From contig MNCI01004832.1 in NCBI GenBank assembly GCA_015680685.1, positions 124,098 through 188,097 on the forward strand: a stretch of 64,000 nucleotides of DNA, read 5' to 3'. Below are positions 22,971 through 33,824 of this stretch, one piece after another. Below the pieces are notes generated by a model. The model saw nothing but the letters and a program-made list of their open reading frames with translations, searched no databases and was not told the DNA's origin. Source of the stretch: Gnetum montanum. Its lineage: Eukaryota > Streptophyta > Gnetopsida > Gnetales > Gnetaceae. The translations under genes and the position numbers were made by a program. Each line of letters begins with the position of its first letter. The stretch's first letter is position 1.

Positions 22971-25900
22971 ATGATGGCACCCAAGAGAAAACACAAACAC
23001 CTAGCACTCGCCAAGGTGGACAAGGTAAAAGACACCCTAGGGCGTCTAACGCAGGCGCGCATCGTGGTACAGGAGGAGACTTTGTCAGCCCAGTAAGTTG
23101 CTATGCTACCTTCTTTTTTATGCCACTTTTCTTGTTTTTTCTTTCTTTTTGTTTTTGTTTTCGTTTTGAAATTTGCATTTTCTATCATCATTTTTACTGT
23201 TATTTTGTCCATTACACTGCCATTGTTGCCAATTTGGCCACAACGGTGTACAGACGCTACACTAAGGTTGCATGCAGCGTTGCGCAGACCACCATTACTA
23301 TGGCTACCTTTTTGTAGAGGTTTAGGCAACTCTAGTGACCTAGCATGTGAATAGCGTAGCGTATGACCCTGAGGAGGGTTTGGCCATGCACATGATTTGA
23401 CAGTGTAACACATGTCTATCACAGCGTTGTGCAAATAATTTTTTCAAGTAGAAAATTTGTTGAAATGGCTACAACGTATTAAATTATTTCTTGTTTAAAA
23501 ATGCATATTTAAGTTTTTGTTACTCTACTACGCTATTTCCCTCATGGTTTTGCTACGCTACATGCATGGAAAGAGTTATGCTACATTGTCTGCTAACAGC
23601 TAATTCTGCTACGCTACACACAAATGTCACTCAAACATGCTGCTAACATTTACCATTATGTTGTGCAGGGTAATGCTAAGGCCAATTTTGATCATCTTAG
23701 AAATTGTAGGGGTTTTGTGCTACCTAAGCGAACTAGTGGCCAATGTTCCTCCAACTCATGTGCATGTAGGACAGCAGGCAGTCTAGTTCTGGGAAGGTGC
23801 ATGGGACTTCCTACAATTTCTCCTCCAATACTTTAGTGTGATCATTTGGTTACAGTTATCAGAGGAGGTAGTAGCTATAATTACAGAAACCTTGTTGCTT
23901 GGGGAAAACTAGGGTATTCTAAAATTTTTGATTGATGGAGAAATTAGAAGAGGGCAGGCTAAGGTATCCAATCAGTGCCCAAAAACCTTGAGGCATCTGA
24001 CTTCGATTTGCGAAATACTTGAATATAATTGCTACCATTTGTACAACACATTATTCATTGCTCACCACATGGGAACATGTTGTTAGAACCTACCAAGAAT
24101 CGTTTATTGTGCTGGTAAGTGAGTTCTGTAAACATATTATGCTACATTTTGCGACACATGCTATGCTAGGAAAAAATGTTAACAGTGTATTTTTGTTACT
24201 AGGTTTCTCATCAACAAGAATGGGCTTCATGGTGATACAGATGCCTTGGCCTTAGCACAGATGGAGCTATAGGAGTTTTCCTCCACTGAGAATATGTGCG
24301 CAGGTGTGATAGGCCAATGCGAGGGTGAATACAAAACGTACCCATCCTAGTACTCCCAATTCTATGATAGGTGCAAGGAGTTCGGTTGGTTGGATGGGGA
24401 TTGGGCACTCTCTAGGCTGATCACCATTGAAGACGTGTCAGTGGATCTTCCACCATTCCTATCACCATTTAAACCTGGTAAGCTAAGCTGTGAATTGTTT
24501 GCATGTTCGAGTGTTTCTTCTGTGTTTCTACTATTTTTTGTGTTGCTACAGTGGCCAAGGAATCCAAGGAGGTGACAGTGATCACATCTGGGCATATCGA
24601 GGCTAACATTTACTTCAAGTATGGGGAGGTGGACGAGACCCAATGCTTTCTTTGCAATGGGGCCTCGGAATCGCTCACCAAAAATCTTTAGGACGCTGGG
24701 CTTATGGAATTGTTCTTGGCTATGAACCCAAGTGTCCCTGCTACTGAAATGCTTGCCCTAGCCGACTCCTTTTCTGAAAAAGAAAACCACTTTTGCATAC
24801 ATGTGCATGGTGTGCTGGTGGTCCTTGAGATCAATGACCAACTGTTCATGGATCTCTTCGGTGTCCCTGCTGATGGTCTCCTCATGGGAGCAAAGATCAA
24901 AAATGAGGCAAATCATTAGGGGGACACTGAGGAGTGGGTAGGGGCAGCGAAAGGGTGAAAGGGGATCCCCATTGAAATGGCTAAGCTAAAAATGGCCAAA
25001 ATGGTTTACCCCATCTTCCGTGCCTGTGCTTTCCCCAAGCTACTCTCCCAAGGCAAGATCATTGGGATTGAGCAAGCTTGGGTAATGAGGGAGGTCATGG
25101 AAGAGGGGGCTCGTTACAACTAGGCCAAGCATCTCTGCAAGGTCTACAAGCTGAAATGCTCAAACTTTATAAGAAGCCTGAGTCTCGTTTCAATGTGCAT
25201 CATGCCTTCTTCGTGGCTTGCTTGGGCGATTTGTAGAATTCTTGGTAGTCCATGAGAATGGAGTCCGAGTGATGCAAGATCATAACCAAATTTCCAAATC
25301 ATGGATTTGCCAAGTCTTCCACATTACCCGAGCCTAGGAAACCCTAGAAGCTATTGAGAATTCATTTTCAATAACAACTAGGGATCGGGTGGCCCACAAC
25401 TTCTGTGGCCAAGATAGCATAGGAGAGGTGCCCCCTGCTACTATAGGTAGCATATCATAGGGGAAATGCCTCATCATAGAGACAGTGGCCACTAAGTTGA
25501 GGCAAAAAAGATCTTGTTCGGTTGAGGAGCCTCCTTGTATGGATGAAGAAGGAGGGTAGAAACTGCAGTTTAAGTTACATAGGATATAGCCTTCCATTGC
25601 TAAATGCTTTTTCTTTTTATGTATTTCTTTGCTTATTTCGTTAATGCTTGCTATACTATGCTACACTAGGTGGTGTAGCACAACATAGCATCTATCTTAA
25701 GTTAATTCACTTTTGTCTAATGTGAACATGCTATGTTACCAGAGGAAGAAGAGGAAGAGGAAGAAAGAGAGGAGGTGACGACCCCCAAAACGGGGGTGGC
25801 TAATAAAGGTGTGGGGGCCCCGACCATAGAGGAAAGGGCCCTAGTCAAGAAATAAAGAGCTCCTGCCACAAAGGGAGGGGCTCTCGTCGATGAGAAAAAT

Positions 25901-27095
25901 GTTCTTGCTGACAAGGAGGACATTTCTACTGACGTGGAGGACTTCCCTACCGATGAGGAGGATGCTCGTATGGATGAGGAGGATGCTAGCACCACAAAGA
26001 GAAGGGCCCCAGTGAATAAAGAAGAGGCCTTTGTTGACTAGGAAGGGACCTCTTCTGATGATCCTTTTGCTGAATGTAGCTGAGTGCTAGAGGGGTAGAT
26101 GGACATGGAGGGTGTTGCCATGGTGTTAAGCCAGTAAGGAGGGGAGCTACAACTAGATGCTGGTGAGTTTGACTACATATTTGATAGTATGTTGATGGCG
26201 CGACCTCCCTGCTATCACCCTTGAGGGTTTGCTGGGTGGGAGCCTTTACACTATCATTTGCATTTCTCATCAGCTTTTTTGTAGCCCTCTTAGTTATACC
26301 TGACATGTTTTTGTTACGTAGTAGACACCATAGTTGACACTGCAAGCCCTTTTTCGATCCACCTGTGACCATGGGCTGAGACCCTTGATAAGCTTATGTT
26401 CATGTAGGGGGTAGTCAATGATATGATTGATCATCTCAGATAGATCGATCTAAAAGTGGCTAAGTGAGGTAGCTATGCTAGACTCTTTAAATTGCTATGC
26501 TAGACCTCTTAGGTTTCTAAATTTTGCTACGCTATCATGACTAATGCATTTTTATGTATGGTCGATAGCCTCTCGCCTTAAGTGGGACCCGAAATAAGTA
26601 GTCAAGGTTGATGTTGTGCCTGCATTCCCACCAGAAGTGACCGAGGTGTCTCGTTGCATATACAAAAGGGCTACCAAATGTGAGTTGCACTTAGCATGCT
26701 TCCTGTGGGAGTGCAGGCATGTGAACAAAGACCTGTGGAAACGGGTCCAGAAGCTTGAGAAGGAGAAAGCCAATCTGATCGTCAAGCTGGGAGATCTCCA
26801 CTCTAGAAATGAGTTTCTACTAGCCTGTGATACCAACGATGATAGTTGGCACATGTCCTTCATTTATTATGCAAGATATTGGATGGCCATGCAGCACAAC
26901 AACGAGGCCACACGCGAAATAATTGAGCAGCGAATGCAGATGGACTTGTTGGCCCAAAAGAACCAGGACTGGAAAGATTACAGTGCAAGATTTTTTGAGA
27001 GGGGGCACTCCCAGAAAAACCACAAGCATATGTATTATTGTTTGTGTTGCTACCTCGTCACCATGGATCACCACCTCCCTACCTGCATAGGGTAG
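22971..27095 (+). pseudogene. Antisense multi-exon gene inside Tat-A, function unknown
   Basis: Plus-strand gene between protease and RT. Exon 1 starts at 22974 (MAPKRKHKHL, lysine-rich; ATGG context) and ends at 23092 before GTAAGT. Exon 2 is 23669-24114 (TGTGCAG acceptor, GTAAGT donor). Joining these in phase gives a long frame with only a few stops. Exon 3 is 24203-24477, and exon 4 starts at 24552 after CTACAG; that junction is also in phase. The exon 2 to 3 junction is not, which implies an indel or a wrong boundary. Exon 4 has FCIHVHGVLVVLEIND and a helical region that fits a Transposase_32-like domain. An acidic low-complexity part (25741-26080) and a coiled coil (26616-27095, RVQKLEKEKANLIVKL) follow. 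Several stops replace likely W or Q codons. The gene ends next to the protease. The layout resembles the Athila-A second ORF. Confidence 0.6.
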
Positions 27096-27099
27096 ATGG

Positions 27100-27410
27100 A
27101 TCTCCTAACGTATGGGTGAAGAGACAACCCTGAGCTAGGCTAACCAGGACCTCCCTAGGATCAGGTTAAACCTAGGCATCTCTTCCACCATGATAAATGT
27201 TGCATTTGTGGGGAACTGGTCCCCTACCACAAAGTCAATGTGGACAGTGCCTTTTACCATGACCCATTCCCTGTTGAATGACTTCAAGCATGATGTTGTC
27301 ATGGGTTTGATCTGGTCTACCAAACCTAGTTTATCCAAAATAGGGAATTGGATGACATTCGTAGCAGCCCCATCATCAATGTGTACCTTTCGGATCTTAT
27401 GTTGACTGAA
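27100..27410 (-). pseudogene. Tat-A protease
   Basis: Retropepsin-like aspartic protease that would process Gag-Pol. The active-site loop reads VHIDDGAATNVI at about 27386-27350, followed by KLGL. The C-terminal part has FVVGDQF and FNLILGRSWLA at 27160-27135. The catalytic triplet is D-D-G rather than D-T/S-G, which is shared with Tat-B and Tat-C. Open from 27338 to 27135. The antisense gene ends just beyond it. Confidence 0.85.
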
Positions 27411-30400
27411 TCAAATTTTGATGAACAGAGGTGCTGTAGTCACCTAACCCTTCTTAGGATCTTCCCTAATGGAATCATCATAGAATATCAGTTGGAATGA
27501 CTACGGTTCTGCAAGTATAGAAGGAAGCATAATCGAGTGAATTTCTTTCTCTTCTGCTAGCATGTTTTTGTCAATAGGTATTGTCATTACCATGCGAACT
27601 AGAGCCTCACAGTGTGCAATAGAAGTTATTATCAAGTCATAAAGGCTCAACATTGTGTTCTTTTTCTTTAGAGCTTATTTGACCTGAGTAAGAGCACTTA
27701 ATAGGTCTCGTCCACCCTCCTATTGCTTGCTATCCTTCTCCTCTTCCATTTGTCTCAAGAGATGAATTTCCCGACGAGGAACAGCATCGGGTTTGGAATC
27801 AAACCCTCTCAGGCAAGGTGGCGATGACCGAGCATGCGTAGCAATGTTAGCTTTTGGTGGTGAGGACGTAGATGCAGAGGATGAGGGGGTAGGCTTGGAA
27901 GGACCTAGGGTGGTACCTTTCGTTGTCACCTCACCTATCGAACAAGAAGGTTGTGGTGTCATCTTATGTGGGGTGGGGACGGTTGAATGGTTTCGCCCCC
28001 TAATGATAAATGGTGCTCTTGGTATTAGTGCATGTGGTGGTGTGATTTTGTTTATAGAGGATGCAATGGCAGATGTCCGAGGAGGGACACTTAGGACAAA
28101 TGGTTGCTGTGATGATTTCTTAGCTGCTAGTGGTGTAGGTGTACTACGCTGAGGCACACGAACCACAAACGGTTGCTAAGGTAGTTTAGGATTACTATCA
28201 ATGCTAATAGTGTTGATGATGTAACCAGTGTTGCTGGCATTAAGTGGGTCCATGTAGACATGCATATATTGATTTTCAGGGTGCACGGGGTTGCTTTCAT
28301 CTAGAACTAGCTTCCGTTGATCAATCATTCATTGTATGTCATCTTTCAATGCCAAATAGTAATCTATGTCGTGACCACACGTTTGATGGTAGTCACAAAA
28401 CTGCTCTAGCCTAAAATTCTTAGAAATTGGAGGCTCATTAGGCAAAGCCAAGGAGGGGTTCCCAAGGAGTTCACAATGCCGTTGATGCCTTTTGGCCACT
28501 TCCTCTAACATCTGCTTGTGTTGGATGTACCTAACCCCCAGTAATTACTTCAAAACTTTTGAAGACTTGACGGGCAATGGGGTGTACTTAGAGTGATCTT
28601 TACGCTTGAAGTTAGGCTTAGGAAGGGTGGACACTTCAAGTGTCAAGGTGGAGGATTGAGTAACATTACTTGGTGTGGATGTAGGGTTAGTCAATGGAGT
28701 TATCGCTTTCTTGTTGTTTTTGATGTTGGTCTTAGCTTCGTTTGCCACAGCAGCCACTATGGCTATTGCAGCCTTGCCATTATCTTTGTCCTTCTTTGTA
28801 AATGTGTTCTTGTATGCAACATAGGCTAGGTCTTTACTTGCCTTGGCTACATCTTGTATGCTCTTGATCTAGCCAAAATCTTTACTAAAAGTTTTTGGAG
28901 TGAGATAATATAGTTTGGACTTAATGAAGTCATTCACTACACCCTTAAAGATGGCTAGTAGATGAGCCTCCACGATAGGCTGGAAGATCTCATTAAGAGT
29001 AGCTCTCCACCACTGTATGAATTTCTAAACTAATTCCAGGGGATCTTGTTTCATGCTCATCAACTGATCCAGTGTAACCTCCACTCTCAAGTTATACTTG
29101 AAACAAGTTACAAATTGGGTCAGTAGCTCTTCTAGTGTTGAGATAGAAGAGCATGGAAGCATGTGGTACCAGTCCAAGGCTTTGCTTGTCAAAGACATAG
29201 CAAAGACGCGAATGATTATGTGTGGTCATTGTTTTAAAAGAAGGGACTCAAATCTAAATGTAACAAGATGTGCGTTGGGATTATCCTCCCCATTGTATTT
29301 TTTGAAATGGGGAAGTGGCATCTCAGGGGTAATGTTAGCATGGGGATTGCCAGGCTGATGGGATTGTCATGGTAGAAATCCATGATTTGCACCATGTTAG
29401 AACTAGTAGTTTTGAGGTGTCAAACCTCTTCAGTAAGGGTCTAGATAAGTTGAAAGGCTTGATCCAGACCTAGGGGCAACGTAGATAGTTGGGGAGCTAT
29501 AGGGGTAGCTTCCATTAGTGGCATGATAGGGACAACAACCTGGCTCATACGTGGCACCGTTGGGGCAGCCCCTACCAAGGGTGTTGTTGGTGTTGTCCAC
29601 CACCCAGTGGGTGATGCTATTGGAGTAGTGACCACTGGTGGTGCTATAGGGTTGGTCATTTGCATGACCGGTGGAGTAGACCAAGGTCCCGCGCTTGGCT
29701 GTACCACTTGCGGGATCTAATATGTTTGGTGGTGAGTGTAGTGGGACATTTGCGAAGGTTGTGAGATAGGGGGCAAGTGAATGGGGTCCACCACATGGTT
29801 GGGGGTGGACCTACTTCTGACAGTGGCAGATGTGTAGATGCTAGAATGGATGTAGAAGCTGTATGTAGCTATGATGTAGGTATGGTGTGGACATAAGACA
29901 GGGTAGTCATGATCAGTGCATGGTACGATGCAAGCATGGATTGGGGAAAAGATTGCAGGGTGTAGTGCCTAGAAATGAGATGGAGGAATAGGTGTGTTGA
30001 TACGCCAAGTGCATGGCATGGCTACCCATTGCTGATGAAACTACAAGTTGCAACGAATTAGATGTAATCATGAAGGAAGAAATCATGAAGAGTGGGTTCA
30101 ACTAGGAAAATGAGGCAAGAGGGATAGTTGCAGGGTTAGTTTCACCACCATCCTCGGACTGGGAATCCAGATCCTCTTGTCCGTCTTGGAAGGCCTTGTC
30201 ATAGTGAGACGCTGTGTCTCGCGGCTCCCTAGGCCTAGTTATCCATATCAATTGATCAAATATCCATTGATATGTTTGTGTCAAAGGACTAGAAATGCTA
30301 GAAGTGGGAACAAATTCCCTCCCATTGTGGTAAACAAACTTGAAGTTACATTTTTCTTTGAGTTCTTGGGGGTCTAAGGGCGAATTTTCCTGGACCTTAG

Positions 30401-30600
30401 CACAGAGAAATTTGTAAAGCTCGATATACTCTTTCAAGCTCTCAAGTGATCAATTTTGGATCCTGAGAGATTAACGTGGTCCTAGCACTGGGCTAGGTGG
30501 TTGTTCAACACTTGTCATGCCCTGAACTAAAAAGGGAACCTCAATGTTAGAGGTAGCAACAATGATGCTTGAGGAAATCATTTTTGTAAATCTAAAAAAG
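27410..30600 (-). pseudogene. Tat-A gag
   Basis: Gag precursor (capsid and nucleic-acid binding). The N-terminal region (30437-30102) has KCNFKFVYHNGREF, related to Tat-C gag. A P/T/V-rich linker follows (29707-29440), then a retrotransposon gag core (about 29300-28545, including a DFIKSKLYYL segment). Next comes an F-C-D-Y-H...GH-D-x-x-x-Y motif at about 28400-28360; this is the Tat-type zinc-binding C-x2-H...GH...C with the last C changed to Y. A P/S/T-rich tail (28166-27720) leads to protease. Stops and shifts occur throughout. An upstream extension towards 30580 starts near a possible methionine. Confidence 0.85.
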
Positions 30601-30791
30601 AATGGTTTGCAAATGAGAAAAATAGAGATCAAAAGGCAATCAAAGGCTTTCTATCCTGCAGGGTTCCAAAGGAACCATTGTTGCGACCAGCCTGTACCAC
30701 ATGGTGCATAAACAACTACAAGTGTGTTACATTTATGCTAATAGGTAACGGGGTATAGAGATCATGTAGGACTACCCGTGAAGCACTAAAA

Positions 30792-30810
30792 GGCCCTCCT
30801 TCTAGGGCCA
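30792..30810 (-). other. Tat-A primer binding site
   Basis: The minus strand reads TGGCCCTAGAAGGAGGGCC, six bases after the 5' LTR. Tat-B has TGGTGCTAGAAGGAGGGCC and Tat-C a decayed version, so a common tRNA primer is likely. Its identity cannot be settled without a tRNA search. Confidence 0.8.
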
Positions 30811-30816
30811 AAAAAA

Positions 30817-32431
30817 TGTAGTGACCGAAAATGTCAGTGGCTAGAAACACCAAGAGGTTGTTCAGGCCAACAGTTTTAACCCTGGATCCATGCTAGGGCC
30901 ATGTTAGATAAAATGGAAGTAGGGTACCCTGGATGGTCTAGTTGATTAGTAGTAACTTAAATAGTGTAACTTAACCTTTCGTAAATGTTGATTTAATTGC
31001 AAGATACGTGAGGCAAAACTGATGATCAATAAATACAAGAATGTAGAAAATAATGTTAAACAACGATAACAATGAAGAAATAACAAAATAAGCTAGGGTA
31101 AGGAAATGCACCACCGCAAAATTGCGGGTTCGATTCTCTTCTTTCTTTGAAGTGTACGACAAATTACACAATGCTGGAGGCGCACAAAGAGTTCAAGAAT
31201 GACCAGAACGCTCAAAATGTACCAACTATGCCTTTGAGTGAGAACTTACAAGCCAACAGTGCAAAAATGCCAACGCAAAATCACCAAAAATTGCCAACTT
31301 CTCTCTTTAATGCAAAGATGCTAGTTCTTACTACCAAAAAGCCAACCTTCTTGCAAAAAATCCAATCCTTCGAGCATCGCTTGTCAGGGTATTTATAGGG
31401 CCAAGAGCAGGTGAGAAATGCATTCTAGGTGCCACGTGTCCTGGACCCCACAAGATTCTAACGTGCTCGTACTGCGTAGATGTACAAAGCTGGTTGTGAA
31501 CTTGCTACGCTGCCACCATGTTGTCAAAACTAGAGATGTTGGAGTCAAGATGTGCCAACAATGCAAGTGAGAAATGAAGTATATCAACGTAGCTGCTTGC
31601 TACACTATGTAGCATGGCATGTTGGCGTAGCATAGCTACTTGGTATGCTATGTTGCACTATGTAGTGTGGTACAACATAGCCACTGGTTTGAAAAAAGAA
31701 ACTTGCATTAAATTCGCTAGCTTTTGCTAAAAGCCTTGGCATATGTGGGGTGGATTTTTGAAGAACTTTGTTGATATGCATTCCTTGCTATGCTATGCTA
31801 CGTATTGTAGTATAGTGTAGTAGCCAATGTGACTTGCATTTCTGTTAAAATAGCGATACTTTACAAGAAAAATTTGCTTGTGGTTCAAATGCTAATTGAG
31901 ACATGGTAATCTTGGAAGCCATAATGCCTTAGATGCAATCCTTTTGACAAAGCAGCCTAACAAAAGAGTCTTTGCATGTTTCAACCTTGCTACATTGTGC
32001 TATGCTATGTAGTGTAGCACTCTGTGTTGGTTGAACTCTGACTTTGCCTTGCGTGAACATCTTGTTGAAACTTACAATCAAAGACTTGTTTGATTTTTTT
32101 GAAGGCTTGCTACACTGTGCAACTTAGTGTAGTGTACCAGACCTCTCCACTAGAAAACTTGCCAAACTGTTTTATCCATCCTAAGCATCACTGACAACTC
32201 CAAGCATGGTTTCTGAGTAGACTGTCAGCCAGGTAAAACACCCAAGTGGATAGGCCAGAGAGTCCATTAGGCCTATCAACTCTAGAGGTAGAAAACTTGC
32301 CAAACTGAATAGTCTAAACTCAGTGCATCCATTTCCTGCCAAAGGGTCATGAGGCTACACTTGTGGAAATTCTTGCCTCAGTTCCAAGACCCTAGTGAAG
32401 CAAGAGTACCTCGAAATTTTATGGTGTTTCA
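30817..32431 (-). repeat. Tat-A 5' LTR
   Basis: Partner of 15191-16793. It carries the promoter and the same clusters of GCTACGCTA-like palindromic words (about 31590-31680, 31785-31815, 31985-32025 and 32105-32140). Confidence 0.93.
31390..31398 (-). promoter_or_regulatory. TATA box of the Tat-A 5' LTR
   Basis: CTATAAATA on the minus strand, in the U3 part of the LTR. The same box is present in the 3' LTR at 15779-15787. Confidence 0.6.
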
Positions 32432-32436
32432 GGGTG

Positions 32437-33800
32437 TAACCAGTTTGGGGATGGCCTTTCCCATGACTAGAATTGTTGCCACTATGATTGAACATAGTAT
32501 TTTTGTATAAACTCTAGATGTAACATTCTTCCCCAATGCTCATGCAAATGTGACAAGATTGGACATTGGCCCTTGGGGTGATCGTACAAGAAAATGTTGT
32601 GATGATACATATGATTGGTAGTTAAGTTTTTGTTCTCTTCAACCCTTCTTTCTGATATTCTAAAGGTGTTTTTTCCTATTTCTTTTTTTCTCATAACTCC
32701 ATCTCAAATAATGTTGGCATATTCTCCACATCTTTCATGTATCCATTCCATCTTCCTATTGATCTTTTCCTCAACTTCATCCAGTGATTGTAGTACTAAC
32801 AAAGATGGTTCCACCTCCTTGCGATGAGTTGATTTCTCCTCTTCATAATCATGGGCCCTTGTTGATTATTATGCTTGTTGAGATTTTTCAGTGTTCTCCC
32901 ATTTAACCATTTCTTCTTCTTCTTTTTCTACCGACTTGATAAGCTCTTGGAATTGATGGGTTTGTAGCACATATAGTTGACCTTAGGCGTACATCCCTAG
33001 GATCTCCTTTGTTTCATTACGAAGCCCATCTATGATATGGTACATTAGCCTTTCCTTGGAGAACCTATGGCTTGGGCAGTTGTTTAATAGTGCATAATAT
33101 CTTTCTAAGGCCATGTCCAAGGGTTCATGTTGTGCTTATTTCCACTCTTGGATTTGGCTCCTCAAGGCTGACACTCTCACATAGGTTTGATATCTTTCAT
33201 TAAATAGTTCTACCATTGTTAGCCAACATTGAATTGATTTTGGTTTTAATGACCTATACCATACTTTTTCTGGCCAATGAGTATCATAGGAAAGAGCTTA
33301 AGTTTTTGCCATCCATTATCAATGTTGTTCCATGCACAGGCATTGTAGAATGCTCATAAATGTTGTTGCGGATCTAATTCATAGCTTCTTGAGAACTTGG
33401 AAAAGTTGTTTAAGTCAAGCCTGGGTAGATGGCTTTCCTTGTGATTCCTGTAGGATATTTGAACAACCTCTTGTATATGCATTAGGCTCCTAGTGGCTAG
33501 TAGGGGTTCATCATCACTGGGTAGGTTATGCATTCATGAGTTGGGATGATATTGTCTTCTTTTATGTTCATAGGAAACCCCTACATCAGATTGGGTACTC
33601 CAAACTTTGTCTTCTTCATTATATAATTCGTTGGTTCTCCAATGAATTGTCCTACTAGTTGTTGCATTATCATAGTCTTGTGAGAGAGACATAGTTGTGA
33701 ATTTGTGTATGAATTATTTACAATTACTTCTTCCTAAAAGATGTATCATTAATACTTTGTTACAGTGATCTTGTATGATGTAACTAATCTAAATAACTAG
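32437..33800 (-). pseudogene. Athila-A gag, N-terminal and middle part
   Basis: Gag of Athila-A up to the Tat-A insertion. The core (about 33480-33000) is collinear with Athila-B gag (56200-55800), including the block for a repeated 'tatctttcattaaatagttc' segment. Near 32600-32500 a DHPKGQCP word corresponds to the DHPKGCCP zinc-knuckle remnant of Athila-B at about 55330. The first cysteines of the knuckle are lost here. Many stops. It continues at 15190. Confidence 0.7.
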
Positions 33801-33804
33801 CACC

Positions 33805-33824
33805 ATCCCTGGCAATGGTGCCAA
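33805..33824 (-). other. Athila-A primer binding site (tRNA-Asp type)
   Basis: The minus strand reads TTGGCACCATTGCCAGGGAT, directly after the 5' LTR. The usual Athila site is TTGGCGCCGTTGCCGGGGAT, complementary to the 3' end of tRNA-Asp. The three differences are exactly the three CpG sites, each changed to CpA. Confidence 0.85.

Larger units (their letters stand above)
15191..32431 (-). mobile_element. Tat-A: long Tat/Ogre-type Ty3/gypsy element with pol and an antisense gene
   Basis: LTRs of 1603 bp (15191-16793) and 1615 bp (30817-32431), each starting TGAAACACC and ending GGTCRCTACA on the minus strand. An exact target duplication GGGTG lies at 15186-15190 and 32432-32436. The primer site is at 30792-30810 and the polypurine tract at 16794-16813. 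The order on the minus strand is gag (30600 to 27410), protease (27410 to 27100), an antisense gene (22971-27095), dyad array A, RT and two RNases H (22180 to 20090), integrase (20090 to 18740), dyad array B, then 3' noncoding. Total 17.2 kb. The archaeal-like RNase H assigns it to the Tat lineage, and the long interruption between protease and RT recalls the pol intron of Ogre elements. Confidence 0.95.

Noticed and set aside
22916-23434. A 172-codon minus-strand open frame, the longest in the window
   Set aside because: It is antisense to exon 1, intron 1 and the leader of the antisense gene. Its lysine/threonine-rich middle comes from the T-rich intron, and it has no relation to the element's gag-pol order.
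27793-28152. A 119-codon plus-strand frame rich in glycine and valine
   Set aside because: It is antisense to the P/T/S-rich tail of Tat-A gag, and the minus-strand frame fits the family order.
33805-33824. tRNA-like sequence
   Set aside because: Only the 3' acceptor complement is present (primer site). No cloverleaf or internal promoter boxes, so not a tRNA gene.
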